Below, piece by piece: positions 55,674-64,000 of a DNA stretch of 64,000 nucleotides. How positions within the stretch are numbered: the first letter of the stretch is position 1; each line of letters starts with the position of its first letter. Where the stretch lies: NCBI GenBank assembly GCA_977006965.1, contig OZ345367.1:372001-436000 (forward strand), read 5' to 3'. The position numbers and the translations under genes are program-made. This stretch comes from Phymatolithon calcareum (lineage: Eukaryota; Rhodophyta; Florideophyceae; Hapalidiales). The notes under the pieces were generated by a model. It did no database searches and was not told where the DNA came from. It saw only the letters and a program-made list of their open reading frames with translations.

Positions 55674-57580
55674 ATGTCCTTCCAAGGCACCAACCACACT
55701 GACTCACTTTCCTTACCTCATGATGCTCACTTCGAATTGACTAACACAGACCTGCAATTAACAACTCTATCGCAAAAGCGGCAAATGTCATCAATCTTAT
55801 TTTCCAACTCTCAAGCAATCATGTCCGCAACTGGCTCTTACGATCTAGAGAGCAATCCGGGCCTTCGAGGCGGTTCCACTGTAGGAGCCCCAACCTGCTC
55901 TCGAGCTCGAGTGAACAAGTTGATTGTCCCAAGTACCGCTCCATCAGGGGCCCGTTATCTGGCCCCAAGAGGACAAGAAGAGTTCGATCAAGGATCCGTG
56001 GATGGGACAAACACGACAACCGCTACAACTAAAAATTTGAATGGAAATGAGGATGCTCATCGAAGTGAACAAGGCCTCCGTGCTCGGAGCACAACCGCTG
56101 AACTGAATGATTTTCCTTTTTCCATAGTCTTTCCTGATGTCCATAACAAGCAACCGTTTGGAACGCCTGATGCATTTTCCAACCTGGTCGTACCCAACAC
56201 GTTCCCCCCAATCGCTGCACAAGAGCAAAATCCAAAGTTATTCTCTGGGCAGCGAAAGAGAAGGACTTCGAAAAATATTTCGTTTGCTGATTGCCAACGC
56301 CTCTTCCATCTTCCGGTTGACACCGCTGCAAAACAGCTTGGAGTATCGAGGTTCGTATTCCTACCGCGTTTTCGCACCCGAACTACTGTTCTCGAGTCGT
56401 TTTCTGACGTGTGACTTTTGTTCTCTTCAGGCCAACAATTGCACGAATAATGCGAGCGAACGGAATCAGGCGCTGGCCGTACAGAGCTATCAAAGCCCGC
56501 AACTTAATGCGTGAGAAGATCAAACCTGCTGCTGTTGCAAATCCTACTGCAAGTGTCACACGTGCATCTATGACGGCGGCGAGGATCTCGATCCCAGCCC
56601 CACAGCTGCATGACATTCCTATTGCTCACTTGCATGTATCGGAGCCGTCATATACCTCTGTTGCAAATGTCAACATGAAGAGAAATATCACATACGATGA
56701 CAATTTATCACCACCTGGAATATCTACCAGATCTTCCAACGAAGTTAGTGATCGTGAGACACAAGATGCTACTCGTAACGATGTCAGGCGTTTTGGCCAG
56801 GAACCTGAAATCGAAACATCCGCAAACACCATAGTCCCCAATCAAGCTCTCAATAACACCACTGCCCACGCGCATGCTATGCACCAAACACAAAGAGTTG
56901 ACTTCGCACCACAGGCGAATCAGAATTCGTCAGAGATCCCTAGCAAGTCTGCTCCACATCGAGATACGAAAATGATCTTTAATTCCAGATCCGTTGCTCG
57001 AACAAATTGCATTTTTCCTCTCCAACACCGGAATCTTGCTACCTTTCAGATTGGAACATCGAAGTCTATGCGAGCACTCATCCCACAGCCGCATAGATGC
57101 CGCGAAAGAGCCGGACTCTGCCATTCATGCTCCAACGTTGAGTCACTTCATGATCATATTACTATATCAGTCGCGAGCAACGAACATCCTCGAAACAATT
57201 TGCCTTTCCGAAAGCGGGCCATATTTCGGGGATGCGCGATCGACGGAGACAGAGTTATGCCTCCCAATATTGCTCAGAAAATTCAAGCTGTCCAAATGGC
57301 CGACCATGATCAGAATAAGAACTTCGAAGACATTTGTCATGGCGCAATTCCCTGTCTCACAACTTTGCGCGCAAGCGAAGTACCACAGGCCTCCGATGCG
57401 AATGTTGAGTCTCTTGTCGTTACAGGGAGCCAAGAACGTATGCAGAACTCTGTTAGGAATGCCACCGCTTGGAAACCAGAATGTATTTCTGGAAACATAG
57501 ATGATGAGAAACTGTTCGACGCATACGGGGACGAGAAGCAGCAAAACGTTATCCTTGCGTTGGAGGCACAGCGCACTTGA
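55674..57580 (+). CDS. RWP-RK domain transcription factor (two exons)
   Basis: RWP-RK proteins are DNA-binding regulators, in algae and plants linked to nitrogen response and gametogenesis. Exons are 55674-56350 and 56431-57580 with an 80-nt intron (GTTCGT...TTCTCTTCAG) in phase, giving 608 residues. The domain spans the junction (about 200-250): ISFADCQRLFHLPVDTAAKQ, LGVS, then RPTIARIMRANGIRRWPYRA with IKARNLM. The signature RWPxRK reads RWPYRA here, so the Lys that gives the motif its name is displaced. The rest is low-complexity, Ser/Thr/Asn/Gln-rich, with no NIN-type PB1 domain seen. The start is the first ATG of the open frame; further upstream exons cannot be excluded. It converges with eIF3d. 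Confidence 0.82.
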
Positions 57581-58541
57581 TTTTTGAAGCTTGCATATGC
57601 TACTCTTGCCAAATTTGCCCATGTGGTACTCAAGCCTTGCATACATATCAGAAATACCTTCCGTCCGAAACGGACTTGTTTATTCTTGGGCGTGTAAAAT
57701 AACTTTTTTACTTGAAGGATAAAACTAAGCACACTAGTGGATGTCTTCCTGCTAAGGTGTACTTCCCGTAGTAGACATTTCGGCACGACAGAGGTGCTAC
57801 AGTAGTCAATTTCCCATCTGGAAAGAAACCAGGTCTCGACAAGGCTCTAAAGAAAAAGGCTACTGTTCGCGAAATGGACCGCATGGTCGCCTACAGACGG
57901 ATCCTATGCACTGGAGAAATATGAGGTTATCCCCGTACAAGTCCTCCCACTTGTGCTTCAGCCCTTAAATGTGCAGATTTCTGGGCATCAAGTGGTCACT
58001 AGGAGCCTCCTCATCCATGAATACTTCATAGCAAGCTTAGGGCACTGAAGCCAACAAGCAAACGAAGAATCAAAGAAAGTGCTTTCTAAACACTAGTAAT
58101 CGGCAGAGGAAAGCACGTTGACGTGAACAGCACTTCAGGAAGTACTCAAAACATTTCGAGACATTCAGGACCAAAGCATCTAATCTACAGACCACTATTC
58201 GGCATCCAATATAACCCATGCCCAGCAAGGCACTGAAAGCGTTGCCTAGGACCAGAGGATGCCTATTCACGAACACAAATCGACCGCTCTACATGCACCA
58301 TCGCACAGTTCCGCACCTGTATCTAACCGAATCATCGGCATTCAAGTGCTACGTCAAGGCATTGGTAACGTTTTCATTTTACAAGAATGACAACATTACT
58401 TCTCTCTCGTAAAGTGCACGGTGTCACCAGAGGCGATGGGGCTTGTTTATTAGAACTGCATGTCTCTACAATACCACTATTATGAAAAACAGGACAAATT
58501 CTTCAATAAACGTCGCCATTTGTGTTTAATTCTATCTGACT
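57581..58541. other. Intergenic between convergent RWP-RK and eIF3d
   Basis: About 960 bp with only short frames (such as 58218-58412 plus) and no domains. Both genes end here, so 3' UTRs are expected at the two edges. Confidence 0.5.
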
Positions 58542-60173
58542 CTATGCTCCGAAGCTGTTTGTTCCTCCAATTCCGTCATCCTCTTCCTCCACATCCTCTT
58601 CGTCAATATCGCTCTCAAAGGCATCATCAGGGACTCTGTATAATCTAATGATTGGCTTGTTGGGGTCTTTTAACAAAACGCCCTTCTCCCCATCTTGCAA
58701 ATGCTTGTAGCAGAGATCGATAATATGCTTCAGAATGCCCCACATATTCGCATTGTTCAGGGCGATCTGAGCCGCAAACTCTTTTGGTCGGTACATTTGA
58801 GTTCCCAAAAGCACATGTCGCTGATTGTCATTTGCCTTCGTACGAGAAACAAATCCAAACTTAATCTGATCTGCATCCGCAAGCAATGCTTCAACAGTCC
58901 ATCGCGCAAGCTTTGACGCATTATTGTACACTTCAGTTGCCAGCACCGCACCCCTCTGTTGGTCAAGCTTACCCCGCCAGTCGGTGCTTTGACGAGAATT
59001 CGGGTCAAAGTACTCATTGAGAGCCTTGAGAGAAATGGGAAGTGGCTCAGCACCCGGTCGTGATGGCTTGAAACAAGCCTCAAGCTCACATCGGGCAACA
59101 ATGGTGATATCTTCAGTCATCTTCCATTGTCTGTAACGGTACCCCGCTTCGGCGGGCATCTCGACATCCTCTTCGAATGGATTACCTTCAGGGTACGAGA
59201 AGGCCTCCGGGCGCACAGCCATCTTCGCGAAATTCGAGTTGATATTTGTGGCCTCATCTGCAAGCTGCTGGAAAGAATTCAGAGCATCTTCAGCCTGCAT
59301 ATTCTTCTCATCCTTCGGCGCATCATGCGACGTCTCATTCACGGTGACATAGTCCACCATAGATCCATCGCGCTTGTCGAAGAAGAGCTTTCCCCCAATG
59401 CGCTGGACAATAATATCCCAACTTTGCACGGCTCGCGGTGCGACCATGATAAGGGACAGGATAGCACTCGTGGCAAAAACAGTTCCCTTGCCCTCTCCCG
59501 CCAGGCGACGAATGATCGGGTCGTCGGTGGTAGTAACTTTTGGAAACTCTTTTTCAGGAGAAATTATCAAATGCTTTGGAGCCTTGACAGTGACGCGATC
59601 GATAGAGCGGTCATAATACGGCAACGATCCGCACTTCGCAAGGTCCTCGGCTTCGCCAACGCCCTTGAACGCTAGTTTGGACAACGCACTGGACGTCAGC
59701 TCTTCCAGCTGCTCCCAATCAACGGTGACCTCGACACTTGCTTCTCGCATCATGTTGCGGCGATCTTCCCAGCGTCGGTATGTCCCCTTACCGCCGCGGG
59801 CACCACCACCGCGCCCATTGCGACCACGCGAATCACGGAAATCGCGGCGCGTATCACCGCCAAACCGATCGCCGAATCGACCACCACGCCCGCCACGAAA
59901 GCTGCCGCGGAATCCGCCGCGCCCGCGGCCGTAGTTATTAGTGCGCGGGACGACCTTATTGTCGACCATTGTGAACTCGGAGCCAGCGTCATCCGTTCCA
60001 GATTCCCGACCATAACGGTTGCCGTACGAGCTCCAGTCAGCGGCGCGGCCGAGACGATCGGATTTTGAAAACGGAGCGTACGGCATGTCCTGAAACTTCT
60101 TGGGGACAAGATCCATGGGTGGACCCCAGCCGTCAGGATTGTCGTTGATGACTGGCATTTTAAACGAGGCCAT
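58542..60173 (-). CDS. EIF3D: Eukaryotic initiation factor 3 subunit D
   Basis: eIF3d is a subunit of the eIF3 complex on the 40S ribosome with a cap-binding domain used on selected mRNAs. The intronless 543-residue frame from ATG 60173 begins MASFKMPVINDNPDGWGPP, then FQDMPYAPFSKSDRLGRAADW, both conserved in the family. An RGG-rich basic segment lies near 85-135. The core includes VDWEQLEELTSSALSKL, GSLPYYDRSIDRVTVKAPK, DPIIRRLAGEGKGTVFAT, then VQSWDIIVQRIGGKLFFDKR and LNEYFDPNSRQSTDWRGKLD; the C-terminus is acidic (DIDEEDVEEEDDG). The length is close to that of animal and plant eIF3d. An open frame reaches 60218, but MASFK is the natural start. Upstream on the same strand is YbeY, 600 bp away. 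Confidence 0.95.
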   Translation of the reverse strand: MASFKMPVINDNPDGWGPPMDLVPKKFQDMPYAPFSKSDRLGRAADWSSYGNRYGRESGTDDAGSEFTMVDNKVVPRTNNYGRGRGGFRGSFRGGRGGRFGDRFGGDTRRDFRDSRGRNGRGGGARGGKGTYRRWEDRRNMMREASVEVTVDWEQLEELTSSALSKLAFKGVGEAEDLAKCGSLPYYDRSIDRVTVKAPKHLIISPEKEFPKVTTTDDPIIRRLAGEGKGTVFATSAILSLIMVAPRAVQSWDIIVQRIGGKLFFDKRDGSMVDYVTVNETSHDAPKDEKNMQAEDALNSFQQLADEATNINSNFAKMAVRPEAFSYPEGNPFEEDVEMPAEAGYRYRQWKMTEDITIVARCELEACFKPSRPGAEPLPISLKALNEYFDPNSRQSTDWRGKLDQQRGAVLATEVYNNASKLARWTVEALLADADQIKFGFVSRTKANDNQRHVLLGTQMYRPKEFAAQIALNNANMWGILKHIIDLCYKHLQDGEKGVLLKDPNKPIIRLYRVPDDAFESDIDEEDVEEEDDGIGGTNSFGA

Positions 60174-60773
60174 GATTGTGTCTCCACGCAAAGCGGACTG
60201 GCAACCTCCGGCGCGCAAGGTTCCTGGTACAGCGCGCGAACGCTCGCAACAAGAAATTTGTGCCTAGCACTTGGGTTCACGGAATGTAGGCTGAATGGGA
60301 CGACGGCCATGGCTATCCACGTGTGCTTATGATCGCGAACACTATCAAAAACACCAAAATATTTGGAAATAGTTTTATAATAATTTTTAAAATTATTAAA
60401 ATATTTTCACAAAGTTTCAGAGCTAATCCCGTGACCTGGACAACCACTCCGCCGAACCTTGAATGGAGCATTTATGCTCTAAAGAGCATTCTTGGTCGCC
60501 TTATTTGCTGCAGTTCATTTCCGAAGGCGTCGTTATTAGTATAGTCTACATTACTATTTCGATACTCTTTCTATTCACTATATTCGTCGACATTGATGAA
60601 TACTTTCCACTGAAGCCACGTCTCTCGCGTAAGAAATCAGACCCTCCCCTGGCCATCCAAGGTCGACCATCAAGCGCTTTTCGGCATTTGCCATCTGTAC
60701 CGCAAGCGAAAACAAAGAAGAATATGTCAGATATCTTTGTCCATTAACAAAAGAAGTCGAGAATGTGCGCAGC
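60174..60773. promoter_or_regulatory. Region between YbeY and eIF3d, eIF3d promoter side
   Basis: 600 bp of AT-rich sequence between two same-strand genes, with no supported frame. It should hold the YbeY 3' UTR and the eIF3d promoter; no motif stands out. Confidence 0.45.
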
Positions 60774-61401
60774 TCAACACACGATTTCCAAATCCGTCGC
60801 GGATTTCTCATGGTCGTAGCCCATCAGATGAAGCAATCCATGTACCAGAAGAACTCGGAGTTCCTCCTGCAATTCTAATTTCCTTTCTTCTGCCTGCCTC
60901 CTCGCAGTATCCACTGAGATAACAATGTCACCCAAAACCTGCGCAAAATACCAAGAGGTCAATCTAGAGTTGAGAACAGCGTCTTATCAAAACCACGCGA
61001 CAGCTCATTTAAAAGACACGTACCACTTCGTCGTTCTGCGGGAATGAAAGCACGTCTGTAGGCTTCTCCTTGTTGCGCCAATTTTTGTTCAGTGCGAGAA
61101 TTTCATCATCGGAGCAGAGAACGAGTGACAGTTCCGCCGGCTGATTGTGCAGCGCACGCTTCACGAGCGATCGGCCGTCACGCTGCAGATCGGTAGCAAG
61201 TGGCTGTGCTCTTTCATCCAAGCCAATTAGGGAAACGTCAACGATGATCCAGTCAGCCTCATCAGCCGAATGGAGTTGGGCCCGAGGTTGGGCCCGATGG
61301 CATATGGACCGAGAACGCTTGCTGACGGTGAGCCTTTGCACTGGTCTGCAAAATACTCCGCTCAGAAGGAAACTCGGGCTCTTCAGGCCGTGGTGGAGCA
61401 T
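60774..61401 (-). CDS. YBEY: YbeY endoribonuclease (two exons, likely organelle-targeted)
   Basis: YbeY is a metal-dependent RNase for rRNA 3' maturation and ribosome quality control in bacteria and organelles. Exon 1 is 61401-61024 and exon 2 is 60938-60774, with an 84-nt intron (GTACGT...TTTGCGCAG), phase 0, 180 residues. The family motif [20 protein letters not shown] precedes the splice, followed by [17 protein letters not shown] and [20 protein letters not shown]; the Zn ligands are His159, His163 and His169. The N-terminal 45-50 residues are rich in Ser, Arg and Leu and low in acidic residues, suiting a plastid or mitochondrial transit peptide (inference). The C-terminus is short after the third His. 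Confidence 0.9.
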
Positions 61402-63058
61402 CGTTGGTTAGGAAAGCAGCCGGATCCTCATGCGGAAGACGAATTTTAGGGCATGCTGGCGGTGCACCTCGACTGACAGGGCCAAGACTTCCATATCAAA
61501 GTGCCACATGTTACTCTTGGATTGGACGATGTAAATCTCATCAATTTCAATATCTTTGGAAAATCGATCAGGAAGGGTTGAAATTCGAGGCAAGGTGACC
61601 AATCTCGAGCGGCAGGCAGAGAAGGAGTGTTTTCCTAATTACCTAGCAGACATAGCGCCCTGCCGTAATCTAAGCAGAAGATAATTCAGCAATGAAGAAC
61701 TGCCTTGCGAGCCCCATCGGAGAGAAAGCAGTTTACATACATACATGCCTCGTATGGGCACAGGAAGCTAAAGGATTTTCGTCCTCGAGTCATCTTTTTT
61801 AGCTACGCCCTAGGATTTAAATACAGGTATAATCTGCTTTTTTCAAAAGTAAGCCTTTATGTTCCGTTAACATTGAGCCATCGTGGCTCAATCTAATGGT
61901 TTACCCAAGCGCTTGCGTCTGCGTTGGTAACATTATAATAAAAGTCTCTCTTACAGCCGGAGCTCTCAACCTACGGAACTGATGTACCAAATAAATTCTG
62001 GCGCAATTTCACGATCCCAGCCTTCAAGTACTATCAGGGCTCTGATGCACGTGTGGCCTCCATCTGTGATCATTAATTGCGCTATCGAAAGAAAAGGCTT
62101 TTGAAAACGCATTCCATTGTATAAGACGTCTGATCATATAAGCCGACAGCAGGACATTTGAGCAATCCTCTGGGACAACTCTACCTGCGGAGCATTGCAA
62201 TCTCCCTAGCACAGAACAGGTCTAAGATGTCTGGACGAGGACGAACACACGACGCTGTGTTTCCTTTCTGTGGAAGGCGTCCAGCACGAAAAGCTCAGAA
62301 AACTGAAAATACCGGTGAGCAGCATCTGTGGGCTACAAGAACGACATTCGCAAGCGCTACTTGTCCCTGAAGAGCGCCTAGAGGTACTTCGCTTGGAAGG
62401 GAGTGAATGGATTTAACAGGTGGCAACGCCAGAAGGGTAGGGTAGGCGGGCACGTGGGATTTATGACTTCAAGGAATTTGAGAAAGTCGCGATTTACTCC
62501 GGCTACCGTGGAAAGACGGTGGTAGGGACAAACCATAATCAGAACGCGTTCTGTTCTTATAATTCCGCGGATGACAAACCGATTGAGCTCAGGACCCGAC
62601 TTAGAGCTCTTTCAGACTTCGCCAAGGAGAATTATTGTTTTTTAATACCACAGCGATAGCCTGTTTTTTAAAAACCAGGCAAGTCCACTGCCTGTTATCG
62701 AAAGCGAGTTGTTCGACTCATATAAGTTCATCAAAGCGCAATCCGTTGAGTAAGCAATTTCACTAGGCATGAGCACATCTGCAGATTCAGACATCTTTGT
62801 GCTGTTAATGCCGGCCTAAAAGATTCTATTGTATACCTTGGACTATATTTGGAAGAAACTATGAACTTGTCGCGTAATGAAAAGAGAATCATTGTGCGCA
62901 CTCTCGCAACAAAGAAAGAAAACAGAATACTGCAAAGCCCCATGTCGATAATGGTCGCATAAACGAGAAACCAATTCTTCGGTAATGGTTTCACCTTCTT
63001 TCTGGTGGATGCATTTTGCCCTTGGCGTTGGTCGGGGACATAAACGCCGAACCCACTT
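61402..63058. other. No recognised gene
   Basis: About 1.65 kb. It includes the YbeY upstream region, an imperfect ATTGAGCCA hairpin (61871-61891), and short frames without known domains. One beginning MSGRG at 62227 does not continue as a histone. A minus frame at 62994-62731 is unrecognised. Confidence 0.45.
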
Positions 63059-63988
63059 TTAGGTTCTTCTCTTCAGAGTAGACCAGGAAACCAAAGAGAT
63101 ACCGTTCACCTCGAACAGCCCGGGCTTAAGTATATCCCACTGTGTTTCTTCGTTTGTAGCATCGAGCTCTTCGAAGTTGTCACTCGCAGTGTATAACAGT
63201 TTGTATTTGAACGGCTCAATAAGGTCAATGACAAACGCCTCAAATGGCACCTTGTTCAACCCCTGGTAACAAATATCAACTGGAAGCCTCAAGTCCCTCA
63301 TGATCGCCTCATAAATGCAAGAAAGCTTGTATATAACCAATCTTTTCCCGACAAGACTATGCAGTCTTGATCCTTGGTCTTGCATTGTCCAATGACGTTT
63401 AGAGAGATCAATTTCCTCCGTCTTCTGCTTCGAAGTATAAAAAACCTTGTACATCTGGCGATGGCGAAGCCTGTCTTGACACCCCACAACGAGCGCGCTG
63501 CATATCCTGGTGTTAGACTTTGACCGCACTCGGATGCATGTTCCAATGAGCTCCCTGCCGGTTGCCGTTCTCATCATATGGATCTTCTTGACATGCTGAG
63601 GGCGGTCTGCATTGGTTTCGTTATTCGCCTTGGCGGAAAATCCGTTCTGGCTGAAATTCTGCGACGAATGTTCACTTTGGCTTGTATTGTCAGACAACAT
63701 TTCGATTTCGGTGGCATTCAAAATTCGGTGATTGTTGTCCGTCAGCCGAGTAAACGTGCTAACGCGAGGAGTCTCGCAAAAAGTGATCATGTGAACCTGT
63801 TCACTTTTGAAGTATGCCTCCACATATGCCTTGCGAGGAGCCTTGATAGAGCCGTCAATGAGTTCAATGTACTTGTTTAATCTCGAAGCTGCAAAGAAAT
63901 GAGACGCTATAGGCCGTTGATCACTCCAGACTGTTCCCATTTGATCGGAAATAGTCTCTGTATCTGAATCAACAGTTTCATTAGGCAT
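63059..63988 (-). CDS. Protein with two Tudor/agenet-like repeats (5' end may be incomplete)
   Basis: A 309-residue frame. Residues about 140-205 read TGRELIGTCIRVRSKSNTRI, then VVGCQDRLRHRQMYKVFYTS, EEIDLSKRHW, the pattern of a Tudor/agenet-type barrel (entry strand, exchange of side chains, YKVxY, E-x-x-DL, closing W). A second copy at about 245-300 reads FEAFVIDLIEPFKYKLLYTA, FEELDAT and W. Such barrels usually read methylated histone or protein tails. The N-terminal part is Ser/Asn/Thr-rich and likely disordered. The frame stays open upstream of ATG 63988 to the window edge, so more N-terminal sequence could exist. The fold assignment is from pattern only. Confidence 0.5.
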   Translation of the reverse strand: MPNETVDSDTETISDQMGTVWSDQRPIASHFFAASRLNKYIELIDGSIKAPRKAYVEAYFKSEQVHMITFCETPRVSTFTRLTDNNHRILNATEIEMLSDNTSQSEHSSQNFSQNGFSAKANNETNADRPQHVKKIHMMRTATGRELIGTCIRVRSKSNTRICSALVVGCQDRLRHRQMYKVFYTSKQKTEEIDLSKRHWTMQDQGSRLHSLVGKRLVIYKLSCIYEAIMRDLRLPVDICYQGLNKVPFEAFVIDLIEPFKYKLLYTASDNFEELDATNEETQWDILKPGLFEVNGISLVSWSTLKRRT

Positions 63989-64000
63989 GGAATGGAGTAA

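Noticed and set aside
62227-62368. Frame starting MSGRG, like histone H2A or H4 N-termini
   Set aside because: After five residues nothing follows the histone fold in any frame; the later FPFCGRR similarity to H2A is too short.
1-64000. CRISPR arrays, bacterial operons and ribosome binding sites
   Set aside because: Spliced genes, eukaryote-only proteins and transposon types show nuclear eukaryotic DNA; no regularly spaced short repeats were seen.

Overview
The window is eukaryotic nuclear DNA. The genes have short spliceosomal introns (70-92 nt, GT...AG, often GTACGT donors), and there are ABCA transporters, eIF3d, a VMA21-like V-ATPase assembly factor, an RWP-RK factor and a YbeY with an N-terminal extension that looks like an organelle transit peptide. 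A photosynthetic protist is implied. Compact gene clusters with few introns, separated by repeat seas, fit a red alga best, but this is inference from style and not from a marker gene.

Layout. Positions 1 to about 43,000 are a repeat graveyard with no convincing host gene. It holds a decayed LINE with RT and RNase H (7.4-10.4 kb, minus strand), an interlocked pair of inverted repeats (12.9-14.8 kb), a TIR element full of CGGGTAT motifs (20.9-21.6 kb), a frameshifted piggyBac (22.1-24.4 kb), a PIF/Harbinger transposase fragment (25.75-26.2 kb) and a Gypsy LTR retrotransposon (26.4-37.5 kb, minus strand). A hAT transposon with an 8-bp target duplication interrupts the Gypsy integrase, and a 5'-truncated LINE copy sits in its leader. 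From 37.5 to 41.9 kb there is a two-level inverted-repeat mosaic. One of its arms carries a solo-LTR-like insertion, a 437-bp insertion and a hAT-type MITE, while the opposite arm preserves the corresponding empty sites.

Positions 43.2-64 kb are a gene island. Two half-size ABCA transporters are head to head (43.2-46.4 minus; 47.5-50.1 plus), with a MITE in their shared promoter. The plus-strand ABCA converges, with 39 nt between stop codons, on a minus-strand run of TrmO (tRNA m6t6A37 methyltransferase), a VMA21-like protein (13 nt upstream of TrmO) and a membrane-anchored RING protein. A coiled-coil, possibly BAR-like, gene diverges from the RING gene. Next come two abutting perfect palindromes, an RWP-RK transcription factor (plus), eIF3d (minus), YbeY (minus) and, at the right edge, a protein with two Tudor/agenet-like repeats (minus, possibly incomplete at its 5' end).

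The host genes do not form one pathway. tRNA modification (TrmO), translation initiation (eIF3d) and rRNA maturation (YbeY) give a translation flavour; the ABCA pair, VMA21 and the RING protein are membrane functions. The candidate new biology lies in the repeats: the interlocked A-B-A'-B' element with its dense GCGAAAGT motif array, and the recurring perfect, short-loop palindromes. Intron boundaries were placed by hand from splice motifs, reading-frame phase and domain continuity.
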